DNA from: Alteribacillus sp041949975
GTDB lineage: Bacteria; Bacillota; Bacilli; Bacillales; Marinococcaceae
NCBI RefSeq assembly: GCF_041949975.1
Contig: NZ_JBHFQG010000008.1
Span: forward strand, 62,001 to 126,000
DNA length: 64,000 nucleotides
Direction of reading: 5' to 3'
Shown: piece after piece, positions 1 through 8,165 of the stretch
How the letters are laid out: every line of letters starts with the position of its first letter
Position numbering within the stretch: the stretch's first letter is position 1
Program-made: the position numbers and the translations under genes
The notes under the pieces: generated by a model
The model's database searches: none
What the model saw: only the letters and a program-made list of their open reading frames with translations
Told to the model about the DNA's origin: nothing

Positions 1-321
1 GCACAAGGTTCTATTCCAGTGATATATGAAGAAACAGCTGATCATCAAGAACTATTAGAGCACATTCCATGTTATTGCGGGTGCGGAGAGTCTGCTGGGC
101 ATGAACATGCTTTTGATTGTTTCATAGACAATGTAAACGAACATGGAAGCATCGTATGGAATGATCATGGAATGAAATGCGGGGTGTGTCTTGAGATAGC
201 GGCGGATGCTATGGAAATGAGTAAACAAGGTTATTCAGACAAACAAATTCGAGACTCCATTGATGAAGATTACAAAGACAGCGGAATGGAACCAACTCCA
301 ACCCCTATGCCGAAGAATTAA
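1..321 (+). CDS. PCYCGC-motif protein, C-terminal part (start lies left of the window)
   Basis: The frame is open from base 1, so the true start and any signal peptide are outside the window; the first visible Met is at base 19 but residues before it also read as protein. The visible part holds the PCYCGC cluster (CYCGCGESAGHEH), followed by a second Cys pair in KCGVC. That pattern is typical of small PCYCGC-motif (lipo)proteins of Bacillaceae. Their function is not established; the clustered Cys and His suggest metal or heme binding or redox chemistry outside the membrane, which is inference. The tail ends in a Pro/Thr-rich stretch. A strong terminator follows at once, so this is the last gene of its transcript. 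Confidence 0.75.
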   Translation, partial: AQGSIPVIYEETADHQELLEHIPCYCGCGESAGHEHAFDCFIDNVNEHGSIVWNDHGMKCGVCLEIAADAMEMSKQGYSDKQIRDSIDEDYKDSGMEPTPTPMPKN

Positions 322-324
322 TTG

Positions 325-369
325 AAAAACCTTTGAAAACGGCTTTTAAGTCGTTTTAAAGGTTTTTTT
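325..369 (+). terminator. Rho-independent terminator after the PCYCGC gene
   Basis: AAAACCTTT and AAAGGTTTT arms enclose an inner AAAACG/CGTTTT pairing and are followed by a T run. It starts 4 bases after the stop codon and separates this gene from ecsA. Confidence 0.8.
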
Positions 370-479
370 GGTTTGGGGCCCTTCTTTTCCTTTTGTTGGA
401 GACAAGGTAAAATATAAGCTGTATGAATAAAATAATTGATTGGCAAAGATATTAAAAAGCTATTTAAAGGAGAAAGAAT

Positions 480-1220
480 ATGACGAAGCTGTTGGAATTA
501 GATCACGTAAGTGGTGGCTATAATATTCATAAACCTGTATTGCATGAACTTAATTTCACCTTAAATAAAGGGGAAATAGTTGGTTTAATAGGTTTAAATG
601 GAGCTGGGAAAAGTACAACAATTAAACATGTGCTCGGATTAATGGAACCAAGTCAAGGTGATATTCGGATCAATGGAATCCGTTTTCAGGAAAACCCAGA
701 AAAATACCGAAAAACATTTACATATATCCCTGAAACTCCTGTGTTATATGACGAATTAACGTTATGGGAACACCTGAAATTAACAGCAATGGCTTATGAA
801 TTAGAAGAAAAAGTTTTTAAAGATAGAGTATATCTTCTTTTAAAGGAATATCGAATGGAAAAAATGAAAGATTGGTTTCCGAGTCATTTTTCTAAAGGTA
901 TGCGGCAGAAGGTTATGATAATGTGCGCGTTTCTAGTGAAACCAGAATTATATATAGTAGATGAACCCTTTGTTGGGCTGGATCCTGTGGCAATCAAATC
1001 ACTTTTAGATATGATGGTTCAGATGAAAGAAGAAGGGGCTGGTATTTTAATGTCTACCCATATACTTTCTACTGCCGAACGTTATTGTGATCGGTTTATT
1101 TTGCTGCACGAGGGTCACATCCATTTAAACGGTACACTAACAGAGTTAAGAGAACAAGCTGGGATGGCAGATGCTAACTTAGATGACTTATACATAGAAG
1201 TAACTAAAGGAGAAATATAA
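480..1220 (+). CDS. ecsA: ABC transporter ATP-binding protein EcsA
   Basis: ATPase subunit of the Ecs ABC transporter, which in B. subtilis affects protein secretion, intramembrane proteolysis and competence. At 246 aa it is the usual size. The Walker A motif GLNGAGKST is at residues 38-46, the signature region reads FSKGMRQKV near 138, Walker B is VDEPFVGLDP near 160, and the H-switch is STHIL near 195. AAAGGAG precedes the ATG. The stop overlaps the ecsB start (TAATG), giving tight translational coupling. Gene order ecsA-ecsB-ecsC-yhaA matches B. subtilis. The transported substrate is unknown. Confidence 0.95.
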   Translation: MTKLLELDHVSGGYNIHKPVLHELNFTLNKGEIVGLIGLNGAGKSTTIKHVLGLMEPSQGDIRINGIRFQENPEKYRKTFTYIPETPVLYDELTLWEHLKLTAMAYELEEKVFKDRVYLLLKEYRMEKMKDWFPSHFSKGMRQKVMIMCAFLVKPELYIVDEPFVGLDPVAIKSLLDMMVQMKEEGAGILMSTHILSTAERYCDRFILLHEGHIHLNGTLTELREQAGMADANLDDLYIEVTKGEI

Positions 1221-2440
1221 TGGATGTTACTCGTTTGTGGGAAGAACGATCAAAAGGTTTTTGGAATGAGGCTGTCCGCTATCTGCGTTTGTTAGGAAAC
1301 AGTGGTTTTATGTTCAGTTTATACGCGTTGTTTTTAGCCGGGGGATATTTTTATCCTTCTTTTATTGAATGGCTGCCAGAAGCATTCCCGGTCATTCTGG
1401 TGCTGGTAGGAATATTTACCTATCTATTAACAAGGTGTCCTCTTCGTACATTTTTGAAAGAAGGAGATCTAGTTTTTTTACTGCCTCTAGAAACAAAATT
1501 AAGTTCTTATTTCCGAAAATCTGTTATATACTCTTTTGTCCTGCAGTCAGTCACTTTAACTATTATATTGCTTTTGCTGGGCCCGCTCTTTCAAGACAGA
1601 GTTTCATCAGACAACAGTTATATTTATATAGTATTGTTTTTTCTTCTGGTTGGTAATGCTTGGAATAATGCTGCACACTGGGCAGAAGTCAGGATTCAAG
1701 ATGAAGACAAGCGAAAAAAGCACATTGCGGTAAGGTCATTATTCAACGCGGTATTTTGTTATTTTTTATTCGCGTCTGCACCGCTATGGTTTGTAATATC
1801 GGTTTTAATGATTATGGTATTTTTATATGTCTTTTACCATAAAAAACTTTTAAAACTTCATCCATTAAAATGGGAAGTGCTGCTCCGCTTAGAAGAAAAA
1901 CGCTTGTCGGCGTTTTACAGATTCGTTCAGTCTTTTACGGATGTACCTCATATTAAAATGGGGGTGAAACAAAGGAGATTATTATCTGCTATTTCGGATC
2001 GTTTCTTATGGAAATCAGGCTCTGTGTACTCTGTTTTGTTTGGAAAAGCTTTTATTCGCTCTGGCGAGTATTTTGGAATGTATATGAGGCTGCTTTTAAC
2101 AAGTGCTTTAGTTATGTATGCCTTTCCGTCAGAATGGTTTCGGTTAGGAGCTGGTTTATTGTTCTTATACATGACAAGTGTTCAATTAAAGACATTATGG
2201 CATCACCTCGATACGGCAATGTGGCCGGATCTTTATCCGGTTTCAAACACTGAGAAACAAATTGCTTTCAGACGTTTAACGAAAAAATTATTAATCTTTC
2301 AAACAGTATTGCTAACGGCTGTATATTGGCTAGTAAGTGTTACAGTTATGCCAGGTTTCGTAATTTTAGCAGCAGGATTGATTTTTAGTGTAACTTATCC
2401 AGTGTATAACCGAAAAAGGCGTGTACTCCAGACTAACTAG
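1220..2440 (+). CDS. ecsB: ABC transporter permease EcsB
   Basis: Membrane subunit paired with EcsA. The 406 aa protein is close to the B. subtilis length, with several hydrophobic segments (about residues 28-45, 55-70, 100-125, 130-150, 170-205, 290-310 and 355-395) separated by a basic cytoplasmic stretch around 205-265. Identification rests on position, length and topology, because the family has few fixed motifs. The ATG overlaps the ecsA stop. The stop codon lies inside the AGGAGGG that serves as the ecsC ribosome binding site. Confidence 0.92.
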   Translation: MDVTRLWEERSKGFWNEAVRYLRLLGNSGFMFSLYALFLAGGYFYPSFIEWLPEAFPVILVLVGIFTYLLTRCPLRTFLKEGDLVFLLPLETKLSSYFRKSVIYSFVLQSVTLTIILLLLGPLFQDRVSSDNSYIYIVLFFLLVGNAWNNAAHWAEVRIQDEDKRKKHIAVRSLFNAVFCYFLFASAPLWFVISVLMIMVFLYVFYHKKLLKLHPLKWEVLLRLEEKRLSAFYRFVQSFTDVPHIKMGVKQRRLLSAISDRFLWKSGSVYSVLFGKAFIRSGEYFGMYMRLLLTSALVMYAFPSEWFRLGAGLLFLYMTSVQLKTLWHHLDTAMWPDLYPVSNTEKQIAFRRLTKKLLIFQTVLLTAVYWLVSVTVMPGFVILAAGLIFSVTYPVYNRKRRVLQTN

Positions 2441-2450
2441 GAGGGAAATT

Positions 2451-3200
2451 ATGGATAAGTATGAACAAGAGGCTTATGAAGAAGTGCAAGTATGGCTCAG
2501 AAAATTAAATAAGCCTTCGAGCATACCGCAAACCTTCACTAAAAATATTCAAAGCAGAATGAATCAATTGGTTCCGAAAAAAATTCACCACTTAATGGGT
2601 CAAGCGGTAAAGCAGATGGTTGATGGAGCGATAAATGGTTCAGAATATCTTCCAAAGGGAAACTATGAAAAAGCTGACACACTTAAAGAAGCTGATACGA
2701 AACTTCAAGAACTTATACCAGTGTTTCAAAAAGGAGCTGCAGCAGAAGGAGCAGGTACTGGAGCAGGAGGAATTTTTTTAGGAGCTGCTGATTTTCCTTT
2801 ATTGCTGGGCTTTAAAATGAGATTTCTATTTTCAGCGGCACAAATATATGGGCTGGATGTGTACGACTTTAGAGATAGGCTCTATATGCTTCACATTTTT
2901 CAAGCTGCTTTTTCCAGCCCCGAAAAAAGACAGGAAACGGCTGAAAGGCTGAAAAATTGGGATGAGTATGTAAGAGACAAACCAAGAAATTTATCTATGG
3001 CAAGAGAAATGGATTGGACTTCATTCCAGCAAGAATATCGAGATCATATTGATTTGGTAAAATTACTGCAGTTGATGCCTGGTTTTGGAGCAGTGGTAGG
3101 CGCTGCTGCCAATTATCGATTACTCGGTCAGCTGGGGGAAGCAGCAAGAGAAGGCTATCGTTTAAAATGGTTTCTTTCAAAAGAAGGAAAGGCTACTTAA
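2451..3200 (+). CDS. ecsC: EcsC family protein
   Basis: Third gene of the ecs operon, 249 aa from the chosen ATG. That start is preferred over an upstream in-frame one because AGGAGGG sits 5 bases before it and the upstream codons lie inside ecsB. A central Gly/Ala-rich hydrophobic stretch (about residues 90-120: GAAAEGAGTGAGGIFLGAAD) and a C-terminal GFGAVVGAAANY segment are characteristic of the EcsC family. The molecular role is not known. It is not needed for transporter assembly as far as is known, so a peripheral or accessory membrane role is inference. Confidence 0.92.
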   Translation: MDKYEQEAYEEVQVWLRKLNKPSSIPQTFTKNIQSRMNQLVPKKIHHLMGQAVKQMVDGAINGSEYLPKGNYEKADTLKEADTKLQELIPVFQKGAAAEGAGTGAGGIFLGAADFPLLLGFKMRFLFSAAQIYGLDVYDFRDRLYMLHIFQAAFSSPEKRQETAERLKNWDEYVRDKPRNLSMAREMDWTSFQQEYRDHIDLVKLLQLMPGFGAVVGAAANYRLLGQLGEAAREGYRLKWFLSKEGKAT

Positions 3201-3202
3201 AC

Positions 3203-3236
3203 AGCCCGGGGCTGATTGCCCTGGGCTTCGTTTTTA
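3203..3236. terminator. Terminator between convergent ecsC and yhaA
   Basis: AGCCCGGGGC and GCCCTGGGCT arms are followed by CGTTTTTATT on the plus strand. The T run overlaps the stop codon of the convergent yhaA gene, so the same hairpin probably ends ecsC and may also serve yhaA. Confidence 0.8.
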
Positions 3237-4409
3237 TTGATTATTATACTCGAGTGCTGCTTTACCCAATACTTTAGCAGCTATAAGCATGGCACGTTCA
3301 TCAATGTCAAACTTAGGGTGGTGATGAGGAAAGGTTGTTTCCCAGTCTGGATTTTGAGCACCGGTGAAGAAGAAAGTGCCTTTCACATGTTTTAAATAAT
3401 AAGCAAAATCTTCGCCACCCATCTGCGGCTTCATTTCTTCCGTTTCTGTAACGCCGGGAACTTGAGAAGCACAGTCTGCAAGAAAAGCTGTTTCTGCTTC
3501 ATGATTTACTACAGCAGGATAGCCCCGGTGATATTTGAAATCCGCTTCTGCATTTGCGCCTTGACAAGTTGCTTTTGTAATGGTTTCTAATTCCTGTTCT
3601 AATAAATCACGAACATCTTCGCTGAAGGTTCTCGCTGTACCGATCAGCTTTGCACGGTCCGCGATAACATTAAAGGCATTAGGTGCTTCAAAAGAGCCGA
3701 CAGAAACAACAGCAGGCTCTTGTGGATCAACACGGCGGCTGACAATCTGCTGTATATTTGTGACAAGCTGGGAGCCAATAACAACGGCATCTTTAGTAAG
3801 GTGCGGCATAGCACCATGCCCTCCCTGCCCTATTATTTCTATTTCAAATCGGTCTGCTGCTGCCATCATCGGTCCATTTTTATATTGAATTTTTCCATAC
3901 GGTTCTGTAGCCCACAAATGTGTACCAAATATGACATCGACGCCATCAAGGCAGCCGTCATTTATCATGTCAATAGCTCCGCCTGGTGCGTACTCTTCTG
4001 CATGCTGATGAATAAAGACAACTGTGCCTTTCCATTCATCTTTCAGAGTATTTATTGCTTTCGCTAATCCGAGCAAAGCAGCTGTATGTCCATCGTGGCC
4101 GCATGCATGCATTACCCCGTCCACTTTAGAGCGGAAAGGAAGGTTTGTTTCCTCTTGAATAGGGAGCGCGTCAAAATCGGCTCTTAATGCGATGACCGGG
4201 CCAGGTTTTCCCCCTTGCAAAACGGCGGTAACCCCTCTTCCTCCAACTTTAGTTTTTACACTATGGCCAAGGTTTTTATGAAAATCCGCAATATATTCTG
4301 GTGTGTGTTCTTCTTCAAAAGAAAGCTCTGGATATTGGTGGAGGTATCTTCTTATTTCCACTATTTCATTATAGTTCTGCTCCAGCAATTCAAATAACTT
4401 TGTTTCCAA
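3234..4409 (-). CDS. yhaA: M20 family metallopeptidase / N-acyl amino acid amidohydrolase (YhaA-like)
   Basis: 391 aa zinc-dependent amidohydrolase of the M20D group. Metal-site motifs are MHACGHDGH at residues 100-108, HAEE at 137-140, and a C-terminal GGEDFAYY and HHHPKFDID. The family cleaves N-acyl or other amide-blocked amino acids; the exact substrate cannot be read from sequence. Position directly downstream of and convergent with ecsC is the same as yhaA in B. subtilis. The start Met is followed by a normal M20 N-terminus (ELLEQNYNEIVEIRRYLHQ). Confidence 0.9.
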   Translation of the reverse strand: METKLFELLEQNYNEIVEIRRYLHQYPELSFEEEHTPEYIADFHKNLGHSVKTKVGGRGVTAVLQGGKPGPVIALRADFDALPIQEETNLPFRSKVDGVMHACGHDGHTAALLGLAKAINTLKDEWKGTVVFIHQHAEEYAPGGAIDMINDGCLDGVDVIFGTHLWATEPYGKIQYKNGPMMAAADRFEIEIIGQGGHGAMPHLTKDAVVIGSQLVTNIQQIVSRRVDPQEPAVVSVGSFEAPNAFNVIADRAKLIGTARTFSEDVRDLLEQELETITKATCQGANAEADFKYHRGYPAVVNHEAETAFLADCASQVPGVTETEEMKPQMGGEDFAYYLKHVKGTFFFTGAQNPDWETTFPHHHPKFDIDERAMLIAAKVLGKAALEYNNQ

Positions 4410-4474
4410 AAAAACAACCCCCTCATTCTCCAGTGTTCTCTTTATTTTATCACAGCTGAATGGTGTGCACTTAT

Positions 4475-5191
4475 TTATAATCCGAATGGAACAAACCTAG
4501 CTAGGTAACTGGAAAGCATTTGAAAGTAACCAGTAAAGAGCATAATCCCAAGTGCTATCATAATGTAGCCGCTTGTCTTTTGTATAATTGGCACCCATTT
4601 ATTTAATCTTTTTAATCTGTTAAGTGATTTTGAGTACAGAAGCGCCACTAACAGAAATGGGATTCCCATTCCAATAGAATAAACAAACAGCATAAATATT
4701 CCTGTATACATTGTGTCGGCCTGGCTCGCTAAAGTAAGAATCGCACCCAGCACTAATCCGATACATGGGGACCAGCCAGCTGCAAACAGCAATCCAAGCA
4801 GTACGGAACTCGTAAAACTAGTTGATTTTTTTGGTTCGTAATGCACTTTTTTGTCGGATAACAAAGAGCGTATAGAAATAATTCCAGCCATTTGTAATCC
4901 GAATATGACTATAACAATTCCTCCTAGCTGTTCTATTAAATTGCTCCACCTCGCAAATTGCTGGCCTAAAAATGTTGATGAAGCCCCTAAGAGCATGAAA
5001 ATAATTGTAAATCCAAGAATAAATCCTATGCTTCTCGTTAAAATCAACCGTCTTTGGGCGTTAATTTGGTTATTAGAAACCGTTGTTCCGGTTAATTGAG
5101 CTAAATAAGCAGGAACCAGTGGAAAAATACAAGGCGAAAGAAAAGAAATAATACCTGCTCCAAACGCAAGCCAAATACTTACTTCATTCAA
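4475..5191 (-). CDS. ccdA: Cytochrome c biogenesis / thiol-disulfide protein CcdA
   Basis: 238 aa membrane protein of the DsbD-transmembrane family. The two redox cysteines sit in FLSPCIFPLVPAYL (C21) and AGWSPCIGLVLGA (C143), and about six transmembrane segments are visible. CcdA moves reducing equivalents across the membrane to thioredoxin-like proteins for cytochrome c maturation and, in Bacillus, spore cortex formation. No thioredoxin-like partner is encoded next to it here. It is divergent from liaF and appears monocistronic. The ribosome binding site is GGAGGT just upstream. Confidence 0.92.
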   Translation of the reverse strand: MNEVSIWLAFGAGIISFLSPCIFPLVPAYLAQLTGTTVSNNQINAQRRLILTRSIGFILGFTIIFMLLGASSTFLGQQFARWSNLIEQLGGIVIVIFGLQMAGIISIRSLLSDKKVHYEPKKSTSFTSSVLLGLLFAAGWSPCIGLVLGAILTLASQADTMYTGIFMLFVYSIGMGIPFLLVALLYSKSLNRLKRLNKWVPIIQKTSGYIMIALGIMLFTGYFQMLSSYLARFVPFGL

Positions 5192-5294
5192 AAGAGCTAC
5201 CTCCTATCAGCGTACTGACATTCTTTATGTAAACGACTCTTTTATTATACATGGGAAATATGAAGATTGCGTGAATAACGAAAGTTATCCCCTT

Positions 5295-5316
5295 TTCTCC
5301 GTCTACAGACGGAGAA
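5295..5316. promoter_or_regulatory. Perfect 9-bp inverted repeat between ccdA and liaF
   Basis: TTCTCCGTC and GACGGAGAA arms enclose a 4-base loop. No T run follows on either strand, so it is not a terminator. It lies in the divergent promoter region of ccdA and liaF and could be an operator; no regulator is assigned. Confidence 0.4.
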
Positions 5317-5434
5317 AAAAATAAACTCTAGCTGGTCGCATGAGATTAGCTTACATATTACACTAAGTGTATAAAAAATTGTTCTGGTTTAATATACCAA
5401 AAAATTTAAGAAATAGGGAAGGATAGATGCGCTC

Positions 5435-6307
5435 ATGCGTAACTCTGGAAACATAGTTTTAGGGTTAATTATTATTATATTAGGTTTAAATATTTTATTT
5501 GAGCAATTGTATATAGATATAGATCTTGGCTCTTTTATTTGGCCTATTATTGCGTTTTCGCTAGCATATCATTTTTATAAAAAAGAACGAAAATGGCTAA
5601 TGGGGTTATTTGCTGCTTTAGCTGTAATCTCTGTAAGCAATAAAATTTTTCATTTTGATTTAACAGGTATAATTATCGCTGCGGTCTTTCTTTATTTTGG
5701 ATTGAAGCTTTTAAAACGTAATGATTCCTCAAAAGATATCGATATTGACAAGGATCTGCCTCCTCTGGAAAAAGAATATAACCAGACCGCAGAACAATCA
5801 GTTGACCAAACACCGGATTTATCACGGCCAGTTCATGTAGAAAATGAGCAGACTGAAAAATCATACGAGAAAAATATTACACACGCTGCTGAAACAAAGT
5901 CCGCTAAAAGAAACGGAAAAAACGAACCGTTAATAACACCTTCTTACAAAAATATGTTTATTGGTGATTATAAATTAATGAAAAAAAGGTTTGCTTTGCA
6001 AGATATGAATGTGAAATACGGGATTGCAGATATTTCAATTGATTTCTCAAAAGCTATTATTGATGAAGGAGAAACAGTTATTGTTCTGCATGGCGGAATA
6101 GGAGATGTAGATTTATATGTACCTTATGATTTAGGTATTTCTGTGCAAGCGAGCGCTACTATTGGGGATATGAATATCTTAAATCATCGTGAGGAAGGTT
6201 TTAATAAGCAGCTATCTTTTAGTACGGACCATTATAAAGAAGCTGACAGAAAAATAAAAGTGATCATTTCCGTGATTATCGGAGATATAGATGTGAGGTA
6301 TGTATAA
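5435..6307 (+). CDS. liaF: LiaF, membrane inhibitor of the LiaRS two-component system
   Basis: 290 aa. The N-terminus has four hydrophobic segments in the first 95 residues, then an acidic linker (about 100-175) and a C-terminal beta-rich domain with repeated GDI/GDV turns (GGIGDVDLYVP, GDMNIL, IIGDIDVRY), typical of the LiaF family. In Bacillus it keeps LiaS off until cell-wall antibiotics or envelope stress relieve inhibition. It overlaps liaS by one base (TAATG). Its target pathway may be dead here because liaR is broken. The linker is longer than I expect for the family. Confidence 0.9.
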   Translation: MRNSGNIVLGLIIIILGLNILFEQLYIDIDLGSFIWPIIAFSLAYHFYKKERKWLMGLFAALAVISVSNKIFHFDLTGIIIAAVFLYFGLKLLKRNDSSKDIDIDKDLPPLEKEYNQTAEQSVDQTPDLSRPVHVENEQTEKSYEKNITHAAETKSAKRNGKNEPLITPSYKNMFIGDYKLMKKRFALQDMNVKYGIADISIDFSKAIIDEGETVIVLHGGIGDVDLYVPYDLGISVQASATIGDMNILNHREEGFNKQLSFSTDHYKEADRKIKVIISVIIGDIDVRYV

Positions 6308-7392
6308 TGAGAAAAATGGTAAATATCCAATGGGATTATATCCGTTATTCTCTTGGAACAGCGGTCATTACAGCTGTGCTTTTATTTTTTATTTTTTTAT
6401 CTAGTACCGATGATTTGTTATTATTACTTTCATTTAAAAGCTGGTTTGGCGTGCCAACACTTATAATATGGGTACTTATCTCCTTCCTGTTGGCTTTATT
6501 TATTGGATGGCGCAGTGGAAAAAGACAAAAACTTCGTATAAATAAATTATTAGAAGGTACGCTTGCTTTAGAGAAAGGAGATTTTTCTAAGGTCACTACA
6601 GTGGATGGGGAAGATGAATTCGGGGTTATGGGAAATCATCTGAATGCTGTGGCAAGCAGAATGGAAGAACAAGCAAGATCTGTACAGAAGCTTTCAGCAG
6701 AAAGAGCCGAATGGCAGGCTTCAATAAAACAATCTGCAGCAGCTGCTGAAAGACATAGACTTGCAAGAGAGTTACATGATGCAGTTAGTCAGCAGCTATT
6801 TGCAATATCGATGACCACAGCAGCACTGCAAAAAACAATACCGAATGATATTGAAAAAGGAATGAAGCAAGTATCTTTAATTGAAAAAATGGCAGGCAAT
6901 GCGCAGGGAGAAATGCGGGCCTTGCTTATGCATTTAAGACCAGCAAGTTTAGAAGGTAAATTATTAGAAGACGGTTTGAAAAATTTATTGCAAGAGCTCG
7001 CTGAAAAAACAAAACTGCGGTTGAAATGGAATATTCAAGATATCCCAGCCACCGGAAAAGGGGTTGAAGACCATTTATTTAGAATTGCACAAGAAGCTCT
7101 TTCTAATATGTTAAGGCACGCACAGGCTTCTCAAGTGGACTTTCAATTAAAATACTATTCAGGTCAGATTAGAATGAAAATTATAGACGATGGAGTAGGA
7201 TTTCACTTAGAAAAAGATCAAAAGCAATCTTCGTATGGGCTTTCGGTGATGAAAGAAAGAGTGAATGAAATTGGGGGAGTTATTCATATTTTATCTTATC
7301 CAAGAAAAGGCACACAGGTAGAAGTGAATGTTCCGGTTGTTGAAGATAAAGAGGAGGAGAAGCGTATTGATAAAAGTAGTGTTAATCGATGA
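6307..7392 (+). CDS. liaS: Sensor histidine kinase LiaS
   Basis: 361 aa intramembrane-type sensor kinase. Two transmembrane segments (about 17-34 and 50-68) flank a very short extracytoplasmic loop. A HAMP region follows, then the HisKA_3 dimerisation box with RLARELHDAVSQQLF (phospho-acceptor H157) and an HATPase domain with EALSNMLRHA and DDGVGFH. The gene is intact, in contrast to its partner response regulator. Its 3' end overlaps the liaR start by 26 bp. Confidence 0.93.
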   Translation: MRKMVNIQWDYIRYSLGTAVITAVLLFFIFLSSTDDLLLLLSFKSWFGVPTLIIWVLISFLLALFIGWRSGKRQKLRINKLLEGTLALEKGDFSKVTTVDGEDEFGVMGNHLNAVASRMEEQARSVQKLSAERAEWQASIKQSAAAAERHRLARELHDAVSQQLFAISMTTAALQKTIPNDIEKGMKQVSLIEKMAGNAQGEMRALLMHLRPASLEGKLLEDGLKNLLQELAEKTKLRLKWNIQDIPATGKGVEDHLFRIAQEALSNMLRHAQASQVDFQLKYYSGQIRMKIIDDGVGFHLEKDQKQSSYGLSVMKERVNEIGGVIHILSYPRKGTQVEVNVPVVEDKEEEKRIDKSSVNR

Positions 7393-7986
7393 TCATGAAA
7401 TGGTGCGCATGGGAGTAGCCGCTTATCTATTAACGGAAGAAGATATAGATGTTGCCGGAGAGGCGGCAAACGGAAAAGAAGGCGTAAAGTTAGTAAGAGA
7501 ACATAAGCCGGACGTCGTTTTAATGGATCTTATTATGGATGGCATGAAGCTACACAGCTGATTACAAAAGAATTTCCCAATGTAAAGGTCATTGTTCTTA
7601 CCAGTTTCTATGATGATGAACAGGTATATCCAGCAATTGAAGCCGGGGCATTCAGTTATCTATTAAAGACTTCAAAAGCTCAAGCAATAGCCGAAGCAAT
7701 ACGTGCAGCAATGAATGGGGAATCTAAAGTAGAAGCAGAAGTTACAAAAAAAATGATGTAAAGAATGCGCCATCCCGATCAACAGCTGCATGAAACCTTA
7801 ACTTCAAGAGAGCTTGAAGTATTGGGGTTGATAGGAGAAGGGAAGACTAATCAAGAAATCGCTGATGAATTGTATATTGGTATTAAAACAGTAAAAACTC
7901 ATGTTAGCCACATATTATCAAAGTTAGAAGTAGATGATAGAACTCAAATTGCTGTTTATGCCCATCGTCATGGATTAGTGAAATAA
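7367..7986 (+). pseudogene. liaR: liaR response regulator, disrupted by a frameshift and an in-frame stop
   Basis: A TTG start at 7367 behind GAGGAGGAG gives a normal LiaR receiver N-terminus (IKVVLIDDHEMVRMGV, then DVVLMDLIMDG with the phospho-Asp). At about 7544-7546 the frame is lost: the family continues DGxEAT, but here the reading shifts and stops at 7559-7561. Resuming in the next frame at 7546 gives EATQLITKEFPNVKVIVLTS and the rest of the receiver, until TAA at 7759-7761 replaces a residue before RMRHP. The LuxR-type HTH (LTSRELEVLGLIGEGKTNQEIADELYI) then runs to 7986. The first lesion equals a net loss of one base, or of ten if the missing DGx residues are counted. Two independent lesions make sequencing error a less likely explanation. 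Confidence 0.88.
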
Positions 7987-8165
7987 AAATTTTTTCAAAC
8001 TTTCAATAGGTGTTACCGAATTTTTCAAATAAATATTAAAAAGTAACAGATAATATAAAAGGATATGAAAAGATATGTCGAAATGTTATTATCTGCTTTA
8101 TAATAGATTCGAGTAAATACCTATTGAGTCTGCGCTTATAGCGCAGCTGATAAAGGAGTAATATC

